A DNA stretch of 64,000 bases from Phaseolus vulgaris (lineage: Eukaryota; Streptophyta; Magnoliopsida; Fabales; Fabaceae). Position 1 is the stretch's first letter; each line of letters opens with the position of its first letter. Under the pieces are notes generated by a model. That model saw nothing but the letters and a program-made list of their open reading frames with translations, was not told where the DNA came from and ran no database searches. The position numbers were made by a program, and so were the translations under genes. Below, in pieces: positions 1 to 11,096 of the stretch. The stretch covers positions 16,260,671-16,324,670 of the forward strand of contig NC_023758.2 of assembly GCF_000499845.2 (NCBI RefSeq), read 5' to 3'.

Positions 1-677
1 TTTGCTTTTCTTTGCTTTCGTCTCCCTCCACAGTCTTTCCTACCTGTGGGTATCGGGAGGCGATGCCTGTCGGTATTTGGGTTGGCGACACCCGCGACAT
101 CTCGCGCTGTCGTCGCCCTTTACGTCCTTCCTGGCAACGCCTCGGGCGTTACCTTTACCTTCGACATTGACCTTAACTCTTGCCTTGGTCAACGCTGATA
201 ACAGCGAAGAGCCCAAGGCTTTGTCTGTGCCATCCACGTGGCGCTCCTTGTATAGCTGATGGGACCTTCTGTCATTCGACTTGATCCACGTGGCGCTACT
301 TGTATGGTTTGTGGGACATTTGGTCAGTTCATCAAGCCCTGACTCCTGCTATGCCCCTGACTCATTTTCGACGGCGGATCGTACCATTGGATATTCTGTT
401 GACGGGACATTTTCTGATTTAAACCAGTGGTGCCAGTCATCCTTTCATCTTCTGCCACGTGTATCAATCGTGCGGTGCATCCATTCACGTCGTTTGGCGC
501 TCTAACCGCTTTATTTAACTCTTCAAGCTGTGAAACTATCTTCATCATTTTCTCACTCTTCATAACCTACTTGCGTTCTTTCTTCTTGCACCCTTTCTTC
601 TCTGTCGAAGGGCTGTTCTAACCTTCGCTCCCCTCGCTCAACTCTTGCATTTCCAGCCATCCTGATCTTGTTAAAGA
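1..677 (+). promoter_or_regulatory. Upstream region of the antisense ORF of element A, with G-boxes
   Basis: No protein gene is supported here. The stretch matches the minus strand of about 61890-62660 in element C, so it is the non-coding part between 3' LTR and aORF. It holds three CACGTG G-box cores (235-240, 287-292, 456-461) and a TTATTTAA TATA-like motif near 511. CACGTG is the usual core site of plant bZIP and bHLH factors. A promoter role for the plus-strand aORF is inferred from position and from the similar G-box cluster upstream of the aORF in E2. Confidence 0.5.
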
Positions 678-1640
678 ATGTCTTCTCACGATGCTTCTCC
701 AGGGTCCGTCCCAAAGACTTGTACCCTTGGGCCTCGAGCGAACTTCTTGATGAGTGTTCATGCTTGCTCTCCACCAGGGCCGTACGGGAACACAAAGGGG
801 AGTTGTGTTCTTACGACCACCGGGCCTTCGCGAGGAGGCACGATGACGACATCGCTGTGCTCCCTTGCACTCTGGGGGAGCCAGTGTGTGGAGACGAACG
901 AGCGAACGACGGGGTCCCTTTCTTTTACTTTTACCAGGTGGTGTTCAAGACCATCGGGGTGCGCTTACCCTTCTCCCGGTTCGAGAAGGAACTGCTGACG
1001 GAGATCAACGTGGCTCCAGCCCAGTTATATCCCAACAGTGGCCTTTGTCAAGGCCTTCGATGTCCTCTTTGGGTTTCTGGGTTGTGCACCCTCGGTTGAC
1101 CTCTTTCTTCACTTTTTTGAGGTGAAGAGACAGAGACACAACCTCTGGGTAACTCTCAGCAATGTTCCCGGAAGAGTTCTCTTCACACCCTTCCAAAGCT
1201 CGTTCACGGGGTGGAAAGGCCGGTTCTTCAAGATCTGCTGTACTGATCTTGTTCCCGACGCCCTCGATGGGTTTCCGCTGTACTGGGTGAGAGAGGAAAA
1301 GGCCCTCAAAGCCAAACCCCTCAAGAATCTGGCTCCAAGTGATCAAATAGCTTGCCGGATTCTTGATGAGGCGGGAGGTTTTGACTCCGCTACGGTGATC
1401 AGCTTGGAGTTCAACGCTAGGACTCTTGAGAAGTACATAAGTAAGAACCACTGCCTTAGGCAACTTCGACCTTCGTTACTTTCTAACTGTGCCTGTCTTT
1501 CTTCACTGTGTCTCTAATACATCTGTTCCCTTTGTGCAGGTTCGAAAATAAGCCGAGAAAAGAGGACACGACTTACTCGAGCGCTGCGGGCTGGGAAAGA
1601 GGCTTCGCCTTCCTCCAGTGATGACTCTGATGAGCGCTGA
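678..1640 (+). pseudogene. Antisense ORF (aORF) of Tat element A, frameshifted, one intron
   Basis: This gene lies opposite to gag-pol and encodes a protein like the 'putative gypsy-type transposon' family often fused to plant Tat elements; its function is unknown. The start ATG at 678 equals the start at 61881 in element C. A one-base loss near 705 moves the frame, and a second shift lies near 1035, after PAQLYPNS. Readable motifs include PKDLYPWASSELLDE, GVPFFYFYQVVFKTIGVRLP, LHFFEV and GWKGRFFKI. A GT-AG intron of 99 bp (1441-1539, GTAAG to TTTGTGCAG) is inferred from the E2 homologue; splicing restores a short tail ending SPSSSDDSDER and stop at 1640. The two shifts make it a pseudogene in this copy. 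Confidence 0.72.
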
Positions 1641-2040
1641 GAAGTGGCTTGTTTGTGTTTTTGCATTTTGTACTGAACATTGCTTGTAACAACAACTTTT
1701 CAATATCATAATTCTTTACAACGCCACTTTACTTTGCATATGCTGCATATACCGCGCGACTTCCTTTCATCTCGTTCTGCCAACAATGCATGCTTTTCCT
1801 TGGGCGGCGCCTTCTTTCTGGGCGACGCCAAGACCTAGGCGACGCCTTCTTCCTTGGCGACACCATGGCCTAGGCGGCGCATCACATTACTTCTAACAAG
1901 GAAAAATAAAGGCTGAAAACCAAGGCACTTCTTTTCTCAACTGGTTTTTCCATTTATTAGGGTGACCTCATTAAAAAACCCCCGAAAGGGAAAAAGAGCG
2001 TCCCCTTCAACTAAATTGTTACATGCTGCTTACATAGGTC
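1641..2040. other. Convergent intergenic region between aORF and pol, GGCGACGCC-rich
   Basis: The aORF (plus) and pol (minus) end facing each other across this 400 bp. It contains several GGCGACGCC or GGCGGCGCC motifs (about 1803-1885) and a conserved block near 1965-2010 where a run of A, then CCCCC, GAAAGGGAAAAAGAGCG and CCCC follow each other. The same block is present at 60500-60540 and, diverged, at 33105-33140 in E2. No ORF is supported. Confidence 0.6.
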
Positions 2041-2501
2041 AACTGAAATAAAATTTTAAGTTGGCTGCATTCCAACTGCGCGGGATAGGGCCTCCATCTA
2101 AAGTCTCCAGGTTGTACGAACCGTTGCCCTTAGCCTCAGTAACTCTGAAGGGCCCGGCCCACTTGGGAGACAGCTATTCTCCAACTCGTAAGGGTGAGCT
2201 TTCCTCATCACCAGGTCGCCCACCTGAAACTGTCGTGGCTTTACTTTAGAGCTATATTGCCGCTCCACTCTTCTCTTCATCGCTTCAACTTTATTCTAGC
2301 TTCTTCCCTGGCCTCTTCTAGCAGATCCAGGTTTACCCGTCTTTCCTTATTAGATTCCTCCACCACAAAGTTTTGAAAACGCGGTGAGCTTTCGTGTATT
2401 TCTACTGGAATCATCGCGTCCGACCCGTACACCAAACTGAACGGCGTCTCCATAGTAGAGGATTGGGGCGTGGTGTGGTATGCCCATACAATCCTTGGCA
2501 C
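2041..2501 (-). pseudogene. pol: Integrase C-terminal end of element A, frameshifted
   Basis: Continues the integrase of the neighbouring segment after a one-base loss in an A-run near 2538. Motifs read in three successive frames are VWAYHTTPQSST and SLVYGSDAMIPVEI (2501-2340), then VKPRQFQVGDLVMRKAHPYELEN (2250-2190) and finally the LKFYFS end near 2041. The GDLVMRKAH block followed by a P-W-T-G-P-F type motif is the usual C-terminal part of Ty3/gypsy integrase. Extra shifts lie near 2277 (two bases lost) and 2190 (one base lost) compared with element C, so no functional integrase can be made. Confidence 0.8.
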
Positions 2502-2530
2502 CTCTTCCGCCCACGCCCCTTTGGCCTTCT

Positions 2531-4492
2531 CTAACCTTCTTTTAACCCCCTCAGCAAAACTCTGTTTGCTGACTCTACTTGTCCATTGGTCTGGGGGTGT
2601 TCGACCGACGCGAACACTTGCTTGATTCCCACTTCAGCGCACAGATTTCTCAACTGCTGACTGGCGAACTGGGTCCCGTTGTCAGATATCAGGCGCCTGG
2701 GTACGCCAAAGCGACACACGATGTTTCTCCACACAAAATGCTGTACCTTATGCGCAGTGATTTGTGCCACGGGCTCTGCCTCTATCCACTTAGTGAAGTA
2801 TTCTATGGCGACGATCAGATATTTCATCTGCCTGATTACCAGTGGGAAGGGGCCCAAGATGTCAATACCCCATGTGTGGAAAGGCCACGGGCTGTATATG
2901 GACCGCAACTCTTCTGGCGGCGCCTTGTGCCAGTCGGCGTGCTTTTGGCATTGCTTACACCGCTGGGCGTGCCGTGCGCAATCCTCTTTCACCGTTGGCC
3001 AGAAGAAACCTGCGCATATTACCTTGGAGGCTAAGGACCTTCCTCCTACATGGCTTCCGCAGACGCCTTCATGTAGCTCCGCCATTATCCTGGTGCACTC
3101 ATCGCCGCTGACGCACGTTAGGATAGGGTGAGTGAAACCGTGTCTGAACAGCACCACATCCACTAAGGTATATCTTGCGGCGTTCCTCTTGATTTTCTTA
3201 CCCTCTTCAGGGTCCACTGGAAGGGCCCCATCCGCCAGGTATCGTTTATAGGGCGTCATCCAGGTGTCTCCCGTGGACAGGACACAAACCTGCATCTGCT
3301 CCTCCTCAGACGCACCCGCGTATATACTGATGCGGGGCGCCCTCTGCGTATCTTGGGTTAATGAGGAATGACTCCTCGGCCTTCCCCCTGATGCATAAAT
3401 CTGGAGGACATCCACCCTGTTGTCTTCCACGAATCGACGCGGAGCTTTGAGGGTCTCCTGGATCACTGTCCCCTGTCTACCCCCCTTGCCTGAGCTGGCC
3501 AGCTTTGCGAGCAGGTCGGCTCTGGCATTCTGCTCCCTCGGGACGTGTATTAACTTAAGAGCGTTGAACGCCCCTTTCAGCAACTGGACGTATTTTAGAT
3601 ACGCCGCCATCTGGGGGTCCTTCGCCTGGAACTCACCCGACACCTGCCCCGTAATCAACTGGGAGTCGCTCTTCACTAGGAGGTTCTGTGCGCCCATCTC
3701 CTTGGCCAAGAGCATTCCTGTAATCAGGGCTTCATATTCCGCTTGGTTGTTACTTGCCTTGAAGGCAAAACGCAAGGCCTGCTCGATCAGTATGCCGTCG
3801 GGTCTTTCCAGCACTATTCCCGCACCACTCCCTTGTTGGTTTGAGGAGCCATCAACCGAGAGCAGCCACTGTGAACTCGCTTCCACCTCTTGCTCACCTC
3901 CGGGCGAAAGTTCTGCTACAAAATCCACGTACACCTGCCCTTTAATGGATCCTTTAGGCTCGTACTGTATGTCGAATTCTGACAGTTCCACTGCCCAGCG
4001 TACCATTCTTCCTGCCACATCGGGCTTCTGCAGCACCTTCTGTATGGGGAGGTTGGTCATTACCACCACCGTAAAACTGTGGAAGTAATGACGGAGCCTC
4101 CTAGCCGAGAACACTACCGCCAGCGCCGCCTTCTCCAGCGCTTGGTACCTTGTCTCAGCTCCCTGTAAGGCTTTGCTTACAAAGTAGATGGGCTTCTGAT
4201 TCTGGTCCTGCTCTTGGACCAACACAGAACTGATGGCCCTATCTGTTACAGTAAAATACAACCGGAGGGGCACGCCCGTTACCGGTTTGCAGAGAACTGG
4301 AGGCGTCGCCAGGTAATCCTTCAGCTTAACGAAAGCCGCTTCGCATTCCTCAGTCCATGCCAAGCGACTGTTTCTCTTGAGGCACTGGAAGTACGGGTGC
4401 CCCTTTTCTCCTCCGGCGGAAACAAACCTCGAGAGCGCCGCCATCCGCCTTGTCAACTGTTGAACCTCCTTTACCGATGTCGGACTCCGCAT
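2531..4492 (-). pseudogene. pol: pol segment of element A: RNase H, archaeal-type RNase H, integrase
   Basis: A 653-codon open segment. In order it holds the RNase H linked to RT (motifs QKPIYFVSKAL, ETRYQALEKAALAVVFS), the second RNase H of the Tat lineage (SVDGSSNQQGSGAGIVLE, NNQAEYEALITGM, VKSDSQLI), an integrase zinc-binding domain (HEGVCGSHVGG then C-x2-C in CKQCQKH) and the catalytic core with D in WGIDILGPFP, D in ISDNGTQF and E in NGQVESANR. All three catalytic residues are intact. The segment starts just after a deletion that removes the last part of RT and stops at a one-base loss in an A-run, giving LKEG-stop instead of LKRRLEKA. It is therefore an isolated open piece of a dead gene. 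Confidence 0.85.
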
Positions 4493-4546
4493 GGCGATAA
4501 TAGCCGCACATTTGTCGGGGTTCGCCTCTATCCCCCTCTCGGGGTT

Positions 4547-6583
4547 CTACTTGAGGCGGTATTTGGATATTGTGTTGAACAACTCCTCCAAGTCTGCCAT
4601 GTGCTGCACCCTGTTCTGCGACGCCACCACCATGTCGTCTACGTAGGCATATACGTTCCTCCCGAGCATTGGCGCCAGGACCTTGTCCATTAACCTCTGG
4701 TACGTGTTGCCCGCATTTTTGAGCCCGAAGGGCATCACCTTATAGCAATAACTGCATGTTTCAGTCATGAACGCAGTCTTGCTCTCGTCCCTGGGGTGCA
4801 TCTTGATTTGGTTATACCCTGAGAAGGCGTCCAGGAAGCTTAACACCTTGCTGCCAGACGCGCTGTCCACTAGGGCGTCGATGCTGGGCAGCGGATAGGA
4901 ATCCTTTGGGCACGCCTTGTTCAGGTCCGTGAAGTCAACGCACATTCTCCATTTTCCGTTCGCCTTTTTCACCAAGACGACGTTGGCGAGCCACTCAGGG
5001 TACTGAATCTCCCTAATGTGGCCAGCACTCAGCAGCTTCTGCGTTTCGTCTTTCACCACCTGTTGTCGCTCCTCATTGAACTTCCTCCTTCTCTGACGCA
5101 CGGGGCGGACCGTGGCGTCCATGCTAAGGTGGTGACACAGGAAATCGGGGTCGATGCCCGGCATATCCGAGGCGGACCATGCGAAGGCATCCAGGTGGCG
5201 CGAAATCACTTCCGCCACCCCTTCCTGTTCTTCTGGACTTAGCGAGCTTCCTAACTTGAAAGCTTTGCCGCCAATCTCCCTTTCTAGGGTGTTAGCTGCA
5301 GGTTGCTCCCTATTATCATCTTTGGCGGGCGCCGCTTCTTCTACGGGCGCCGCCTCTTCCACGGACGCTTCCTCCATTGGCACGTCTGCTTTGGGCATCG
5401 CCCTTTCTGCTATGGCCTCTTCAAGCGTCAGCCTAGCGGGCGTCGCCTCAATCATCGTTGCGTCCGCGCTCGGCGGACGTTCGTACACCATGAAAACACC
5501 TCTCTTCATCTTCAGGCTGTTTTCGTAGCATTTCCTCGTCTCCTCTTGGTCTGATCTGATGACTATCACCCGGCCACTGAGGTCCGGTAGCTTCATCTTC
5601 ATGTGACGGGTGGAGGATATTGCACTCAGACAGTTTAACGCCGGTCTGCCCAGCAAAATATTGTAGGCAGAATTGGCGTTCATGACGAGGTACCGAATGC
5701 TCTCTGTTCGGGAGGCCTCTCCGTCTGTGAACGTAGTCCTCAACTCCAGGTACCCCCGGACCTCTATCTGGTTATCCCCAAATCCATACAAACATCCCGT
5801 ATAGGGACTCAGCAGATCGGGGGACAACCGTAACTTATTAAAGGTCGACAGAAACATGACGTCTGTCGAGCTTCCTTGATCAACAAGCACTCTGTGGACC
5901 TTCCTTCCAGCCGTGACGACCGAGATGACAACGGGATCGTTGTCATGGGGCACCACATCTCGGAGGTCTCTTCTTGTGAACACAATATCTGACTCCCAGG
6001 GCTCCCCCGAGAGCCTCTCTTCGATTGAATTCACCCCCCTCGCGTATTTCTTTCGCTGGGAGGCGGTGGGCCCTCCGCCGGAAAAACCTCCAGCAATGGT
6101 GTGGACCTCGCCAAGCACAGGCATCTCGTGTGCTGGCTCATCTGCCGGCGGCGGCAGGGTGGCGGTCGTGGTGGACTCTGCGACATAATCTTTCAAAAAC
6201 CCAGTCCTCACCAGCTCATTTAGCTGGTAGCCCAACGACAGGCAATTATCAATTTGGTGCCCAAAAGCCTCGTGGAATTCGCACCAAGAGTCTTTGCGGG
6301 GCCCTAACCCCTTGTCGGTCTTCGCCGGTCGCCTCAGCCTCTCGGCTATGTTGGGTACGGCGATCAAATCCTTCAACTCAACTACGAAGTTGTACCTCGC
6401 CGGTCTTGCTCTTTCTCTGGCGGGGCGTTCGCCTCCTGCGGGGCCCCGAGGCTGGGGCTTTCTGGCCTCGTAGGGGCGTCTAGCCTCTGGCTTCTTTCTC
6501 CCCGTCGTTGTCTCATTGACTCTGACGGGTTGAACTCGCGTTGGTCCCCTCGGGCGTGAGGGCACGGCGCTGGTGCGCTTCAC
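4547..6583 (-). pseudogene. gag-pol: gag C-terminus, aspartic protease and RT N-terminal part of element A
   Basis: A 678-codon open segment. The first third is the gag tail with a CEFHEAFGHQIDNC zinc knuckle (CX2HX4HX4C). The protease follows with VLVDQGSSTDVMF as the D-x-G-S active-site loop and ILLGRPALN downstream. RT begins about residue 490 with WRMCVDFTDLNKACPKDSYP, LSFLDAFSGYNQIKMHP, MPFGLKNAG and the catalytic YVDD in VYAYVDDMVVA. The segment ends at KYRLK-stop. Element C reads on there, while this copy has a TAG followed by a 54-nt loss between two GAG codons that removes the conserved block around GKFLGFMLT. Confidence 0.87.
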
Positions 6584-6639
6584 ACATACCTCCCCTTCCG
6601 AAGCAATATGCTCTACCGCCCTACGCCGTAATTCAGCGA

Positions 6640-7380
6640 AAGTCCTAGGGCGATTTCGGATAATAGATCACCAAAGGGGCCGGGGCATACGCCTTTCACA
6701 AATGCGTACACGATCATAGGCTCCTCTGTTGTACCAACCTTCACGACCTGGGCCCCGAAGCGATTGATATACTCCTTCAGGGTCTCCCCCTGATACTGCT
6801 TCACGTCAAACAGGTCGTAAGAGACCGGCGGCGGGGCCTTGTTCGCCAAATACTGTTCTCTGAATAATCGCGACAACTGGCGGAAAGATGTGATATGGCC
6901 CTCGGGGAGGCTAATGAACCAGTCCATAGCCATCCCGGTCAGGGTGCTCATGAAGAGCTTGCACTTGGCAGCATCAGAACCGCCTATCAGGACCATCTGC
7001 GTGTGAAATGCAGCGAGGTGCGTCTCTGGGTCCTCCATCCCAGTGAAGATTACCTTGGGTCCCGCGAACGTGTTCGGGATCGCTGCATCCAGGATCTCCT
7101 GCGAGAAAGGAGTGGAAAACTCCCTTGGCGGGGAATGGTTCTCCGTCTCGTCCTGCCCAGGCCGCCTCCAATCGTTTCTCAGGCCTTGGCGCAACTCCTC
7201 ATTCACACGGTGGAGCTCTTCGTTGCGCTCATGTGAGGCGTCAAGATCTGCCTGCATGCGCTCCTGCTCCATCTTCGAATCCGCCATGTCCTGCTGCAGC
7301 CCCCTCATTATTTCCAGGACCTGCTGCATGGATAGGGCTGCTGGGGCTGCGCGCGCTGCTCTTCGTCTGGTGGGGGCCAT
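6640..7380 (-). pseudogene. gag: gag N-terminal part (capsid) of element A
   Basis: The start is set at 7380 (MAPTRRR), because MAPTRR is also conserved in element C; an ATG seven codons upstream is in frame but less conserved. Residues about 20-75 form a coiled coil rich in M, Q and E (MQQVLEIMRGLQQDM, ERMQADLDASHERN). The capsid-type Retrotrans_gag domain follows, with GMEDPETHLAAFHTQM, CKLFMSTLTGMAMDWF, YQGETLKEYINRFGAQ and VYAFVKGVCPGPFG. A one-base loss near 6650 ends the frame; the remaining gag continues in the next segment. It would build the virus-like particle core if intact. Confidence 0.85.
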
Positions 7381-7462
7381 TGTCACTCCAACCTCTTTCA
7401 ACGTTACTGTAGCTTGGTAAATTCTCCTCGAACTTGTGATGGGACTGATGTTTTAAATCGAG

Positions 7463-7479
7463 CCCCACGGTGGGCGCCA
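7463..7479 (-). other. Primer binding site of element A
   Basis: On minus it reads TGGCGCCCACCGTGGGG, two bases inside the LTR end. The same 17 bases stand next to the LTRs of elements E2 and C. It marks the start of minus-strand cDNA synthesis by a tRNA; I do not name the tRNA. Confidence 0.85.
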
Positions 7480-7481
7480 AA

Positions 7482-8810
7482 TGTTCCGTCCGGTTGACCG
7501 GGACGTCTTCGTGAGCGACCTCAACCGTCAGCTAAGGACTCCTTCCCACTGATTGCCTGTGAATTCCTGCAAAAAAAAGGACAAAGAGGCGCCCTAGCGG
7601 CCATTTGCACTCCAACGCTCAAGTCAGCCAGCAAGAAACACCAAAAAACTGTCCACCCACGTATCTGAGCACCGCGTGTGGCACTCTGAAGGTGGTAAAA
7701 GAACCGTGTATCTGTGTGTGTGTTGTCTCCTTTTTGCAAAAATATTCTCCAGTCACTTGTACGTAACCCTAAAGCACGGGCAAGCAACCAAAGAGTTTCT
7801 CCTAAGTTTGCCAAAGGTTCCAACCCTTTTTCCGACATTCCCAACGCTATTTAAACTGCCCCAGCATTTAAAGCGCCTTAAAGCGCTTTTAACTCGAACG
7901 TAACGCACTCATTAAAGCGCTTAATTACGAAACGTAGCGCATTTAAGACGTTGAAACGCTTGGGAGCCATAATAGTACCTGAATGCTGAAAAGGGAAACT
8001 GTATTGAATATCTTTAATTACCTGGCACCTGACTAGAGGGTGTTTCTATTCCGGCATTGCTGTCGTACACATGGAGGGCCTCACGACGCCATGACCCCAT
8101 CTGGGGGCGTTTCTGCCCATCTGGGGACGTTTCTACGTGTGGGTCCTCTTTCTTGGGAGTGCTACTGCGCTAGGGGTGGCTTTTTGGGTGCCAACTCATG
8201 CCCCAAGTATCTAGCCACTTACTCTGAGAGCGTATCTGCCTTCCTCTCACACCCTGCACCCGGTTATCCTGGGCGTGACCTTCCTCTTGGGTCGTATCTA
8301 TCCCGAAGGCGTCTCTGGGGCGGCAGGGGTACTTCGCGAGTCAGGCTGCCCTTCACTGGTACTATCACTATGGCCTTGAAGCCACCTTTTCCTTCTCTTT
8401 ATCACTTTCCCGAGATATCGGGACCTGAGGCTTCCCCACGACGTCGCTCCCTCCATGGTCTTTCCTACCCATGGGTATCGGGGAACCACACCGTGATTGC
8501 CTTGTTTTTACACTGTTCGATCTGGCGACGCCCTCACCTGGGCGACGCCTTCACCTAGGCGACGCCTTCACCTGGGCGACGCCTTCACCTGGGCGACGCC
8601 TTCACCGAGGCGACGCCTTCACCTAGGGGACGCCTTCACCTAGGGGACGCCTTCACCTAGGCGACGCCGTGCCTTGGCGACGCCTTGTCCTGCCTTGGCG
8701 ACGCTTCCTCTTGGCGTCTCTACACCTGGACGACACCTTGAGTTGACTTTGACCTTCCAATCATTGACTTTGACCTTGACTTAGTCAACGCCCTGATACG
8801 GGACGGTACA
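7482..8810 (-). mobile_element. 5' LTR of Tat element A (1329 bp)
   Basis: Bounded by TGTTCCGTCC and GGACGGTACA. It aligns in content with the 1201-bp LTR at 53748-54948 (shared GTCGTGAGGCCCTCCA, AGGCGCTTTAA and the CGGAGTGCAAA block next to the internal side). The length difference is almost all due to a 17-bp minisatellite in the outer part. A TTTAAATAGC TATA-like motif lies on minus near 7847-7856. Confidence 0.9.
8534..8669. repeat. 17-bp minisatellite inside the LTR, about 8 units
   Basis: Unit TCACCTGGGCGACGCCT with single-base variants (CTAGGC, CGAGGC, CTAGGG). The LTR of element C has only about two such motifs, so the array expanded or shrank within the family. Confidence 0.85.
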
Positions 8811-9440
8811 TAATTAAAAATGCAGATCTTATACAAGCGTATTCTACTATTTATACATATAGTTCTTCTGTCTTTATTATTGTGTATGGTGGCTTGGATG
8901 GTCTGCCATCAGGCTCCCCCCCCCCCCCCTTCAAAAGTGGATAAGTTTACATTTCCTGTAGCTTTTTTTTATAATGGACATGCAAGAAGATGAAGAGGTC
9001 CCCTTGATTTTGAGCAAACCTTTTATGAAGACTGCTAGAATTATATTTGATGTTGATAAAACCAGAACTTAAAGCTCAAAATGATGAGGCAATTTTCAAT
9101 CTTTTTGATGATATAAATAAGTATAATGCAGGAAAGGATTGCTTATAAGATAACACACCAAAGGATGAAGCTTTTCATAGAACCGAGGAGCAGAGGATCT
9201 TCCAAAGTCAATAGAGAAAGTTATACCTCATCATAAATTAAAGACAGAAGAAGACATGTTCAAACAGGGGAAGCCTATGAAGGAGGATGAATATAGACTA
9301 TGACAACCTATCAGGCTGAGAGAAGTTAGAAGAAAATTAAGAAGAAGAAGGCAAGATTGTGGGTTATTAAGAAACTGAAGATGGATGGAATAATTAACTT
9401 AAAGACCCATATTCAAGAAGAAAAAAAGTTGTAACAAGAA
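8811..9440 (+). pseudogene. Athila-like protease fragment in decayed flank
   Basis: After a short AT-rich flank and a C-run of about 12 (8919-8930), the plus strand reads MDMQEDEEVPLILSKPFMKT (from about 8974), then FDVDK and, after a frame change, LKAQNDEAIFNLFDD. The block 'EVPLILSKPF' matches the end of Athila/Ogre-type Ty3/gypsy proteases, where ILGRPF is followed by a DVxxG-type segment. The frame breaks several times and ends before about 9230. From there to 9440 I see only A-rich sequence without a recognisable domain. Confidence 0.55.
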
Positions 9441-10520
9441 GATTTGGGGAGGGTGCTTCTATTAATAGACCACCTTTATTTTATGGTGTAAACTATCAAC
9501 TTTGGAAGATTACAATGAAATTTTTTATTGAATTTATTGATAAAAAAATCCGGGATGCTATCACAAATGGTCCTTTTATTCCTATGCTTGAAAAAAGATA
9601 AAGTTTTCTTTGAAAAACCTTGGTCTCAATGGACTAAGAGTGAAAGTAAAAAGGTTCAACTTGATTGTATTGCCAAAAATATTATTACATCTTCTCTTTA
9701 TTCTAATGAGCTTTTCAGAGTTTCAATGTGTTTCAGCCAAGGATAAGTGGGTACTCTTGAAAGAACTCATGAACACTCAAGTGGAATTGCTTGGCAAGAC
9801 AATGACATGTCTTCTTTTGGCCCATCTTCAGAAGTTACAAAAGCCAATCTTTTTCTGATGGCAAAGGAAGAATCTACATCAAGCAGTGTAAGTTCAAACT
9901 ATTCCATTAATGATGAAAACTACTAACAACTTCTTGAGCCCTTTAAAAAGACTCATGAAGAAGCTTATAGATTGACCCTTTTGAACAATCTGTTGAAAAG
10001 TTAAAACAATTGGTTGGAAAATAGAGTCAAGATCTTGGAAGAAGAGTTAAACAATTCAAAACCTGATTTTGAAAATTTGGAAATGGTTTATCAAAACTCT
10101 TCCTACAAGTGTGACTCTAGTTCTTGTGAAAACTGTGAATCTCTTTAAAAGAAGGTTCACTATCTTGTGAAAATTGTGGATAAGCTTTCAAAAGGGAAAT
10201 CCAACTTTGAGACTATACTTGCATCTCAAAACTGTGTCTTTGGAAAATCTAGACTTGATTTTTAATCCACAGAGCAAGAACAGTGGCATTTCAAACCTTT
10301 TTCAACCATTGCAGAAAAACAACGGATTGAAAAGTCAAAACAACCGGTTATTTCTTGTTTTTAAAGTATCAGAAAGGGTCATTTTGTAAGGTTCTGTAAA
10401 TTTCGAAAAGTTTTTGTTCCCAGGAGTATTTTAAAATGGGTTCCTAAGAATCCTAAGGTTCCTAATAACCAATTTAACCTCTCTGGACCCAAATTTGTTA
10501 GGAGACCAAAACTTGCTACC
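9441..10520 (+). pseudogene. gag: Ty1/copia gag remnant (SIRE/Maximus-like)
   Basis: Read across several frames: GASINRPPLF, YQLWKITMKFFIEF, TKSESKKVQLDCIAKNII, TKANLFLMAKEES, LEEELNNSKPDFENLEMVYQ and KGHFVRFCKF. The order (a NYQLW gag domain, a coiled-coil stretch, then a zinc-knuckle-like piece) matches the copia gag at 50897-51760 on minus, at protein level nearly block by block. Many stops and shifts make it non-functional. It appears to sit inside Athila-like sequence, since Athila-type pieces lie on both sides. Confidence 0.75.
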
Positions 10521-10532
10521 TAGTTTTGTCTT

Positions 10533-11096
10533 TTGCATAATTCCTTGATGGAAAACAAACATATGTGGTACCTAAACAATGGTTGCTCCAAACACATGAC
10601 AGGAGATATATCCAAGTTTGTCAACATCATCCTCAAACAAGAAGGTCATGTGACTTATGGGGATAACAACAAAGGGAAAATTCTTGGGAAAGGCACTATT
10701 GGTAATGAGAACAACTTCTTGATCCATGATGTCCTACATGTGGAAGGACTCAAGCATAATTTTCTCAGCATAAGCCAACTATATGATAAAAGGTATCAAG
10801 TCACTTCCAAACCCAATACTTGTGAGAATCGTCTATCCAATTCACAAGTGTTGCTGATTGGTAAAAGAATTAATAATGTTTACCTTCTTAATATTTCACA
10901 TCCCACATCCATGGGTTGTATTTTAACCAAACATAAGGAACCATGGCTTTGGCATAGAAGAATTGCTCATATTCATATGCATCACTTAAACAAACAGATA
11001 TCTAAAGATCTTGTTGTAGGATTACCTAAGCTCAAGAGTTGTGCAACAAAATGGTTATCCTCCTTAATAAACATTCATCAAGCTATACAACGTTAA
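10533..11096 (+). pseudogene. pol: Ty1/copia protease and GAG-pre-integrase fragment
   Basis: A 187-codon open piece. WYLNNGCSKHMTGD is the copia protease active-site region, but the usual D-S-G is replaced by N-N-G, so the catalytic aspartate is missing. It continues through [17 protein letters not shown] to the GAG-pre-integrase zinc-binding part LWHRRIAHIHMHHLNK (His pair). The expected Cys pair and everything after (integrase, RT, RNase H) are absent; the copia similarity stops near 11060. Confidence 0.82.

Larger units (their letters stand above)
1..8810 (-). mobile_element. Tat-type Ty3/gypsy element A, partial (3' LTR lies left of the window)
   Basis: Read on the minus strand the order is LTR (8810 to 7482), primer binding site, gag, protease, RT, RNase H, second RNase H, integrase, then a plus-strand antisense ORF. 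This is the layout of Tat/Retand-lineage elements, which are known to carry an extra antisense ORF between integrase and 3' LTR. The right LTR starts TGTTCCGTCC and ends GGACGGTACA, a near-perfect terminal inverted repeat. The coding part has at least five frameshifts and one large deletion compared with its sister at 53748-64000, so this copy is dead. The flank after 8810 reads taatt; the matching target duplication would be outside the window. Confidence 0.88.

Noticed and set aside
3420..4088. 222-codon plus-strand frame opposite element A pol
   Set aside because: Exact shadow of the RNase H/integrase frame; the equivalent frame in element C is broken, and composition follows the pol codons.
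8000..8500. Possible host gene with CDS-like GC content next to element A LTR (172-codon frame at 8040-8558)
   Set aside because: The frame lies wholly within the LTR and is not kept in the LTR of element C.
8534..8669. Possible CRISPR-like array
   Set aside because: Units follow each other without spacers and sit in a plant LTR; it is a minisatellite.
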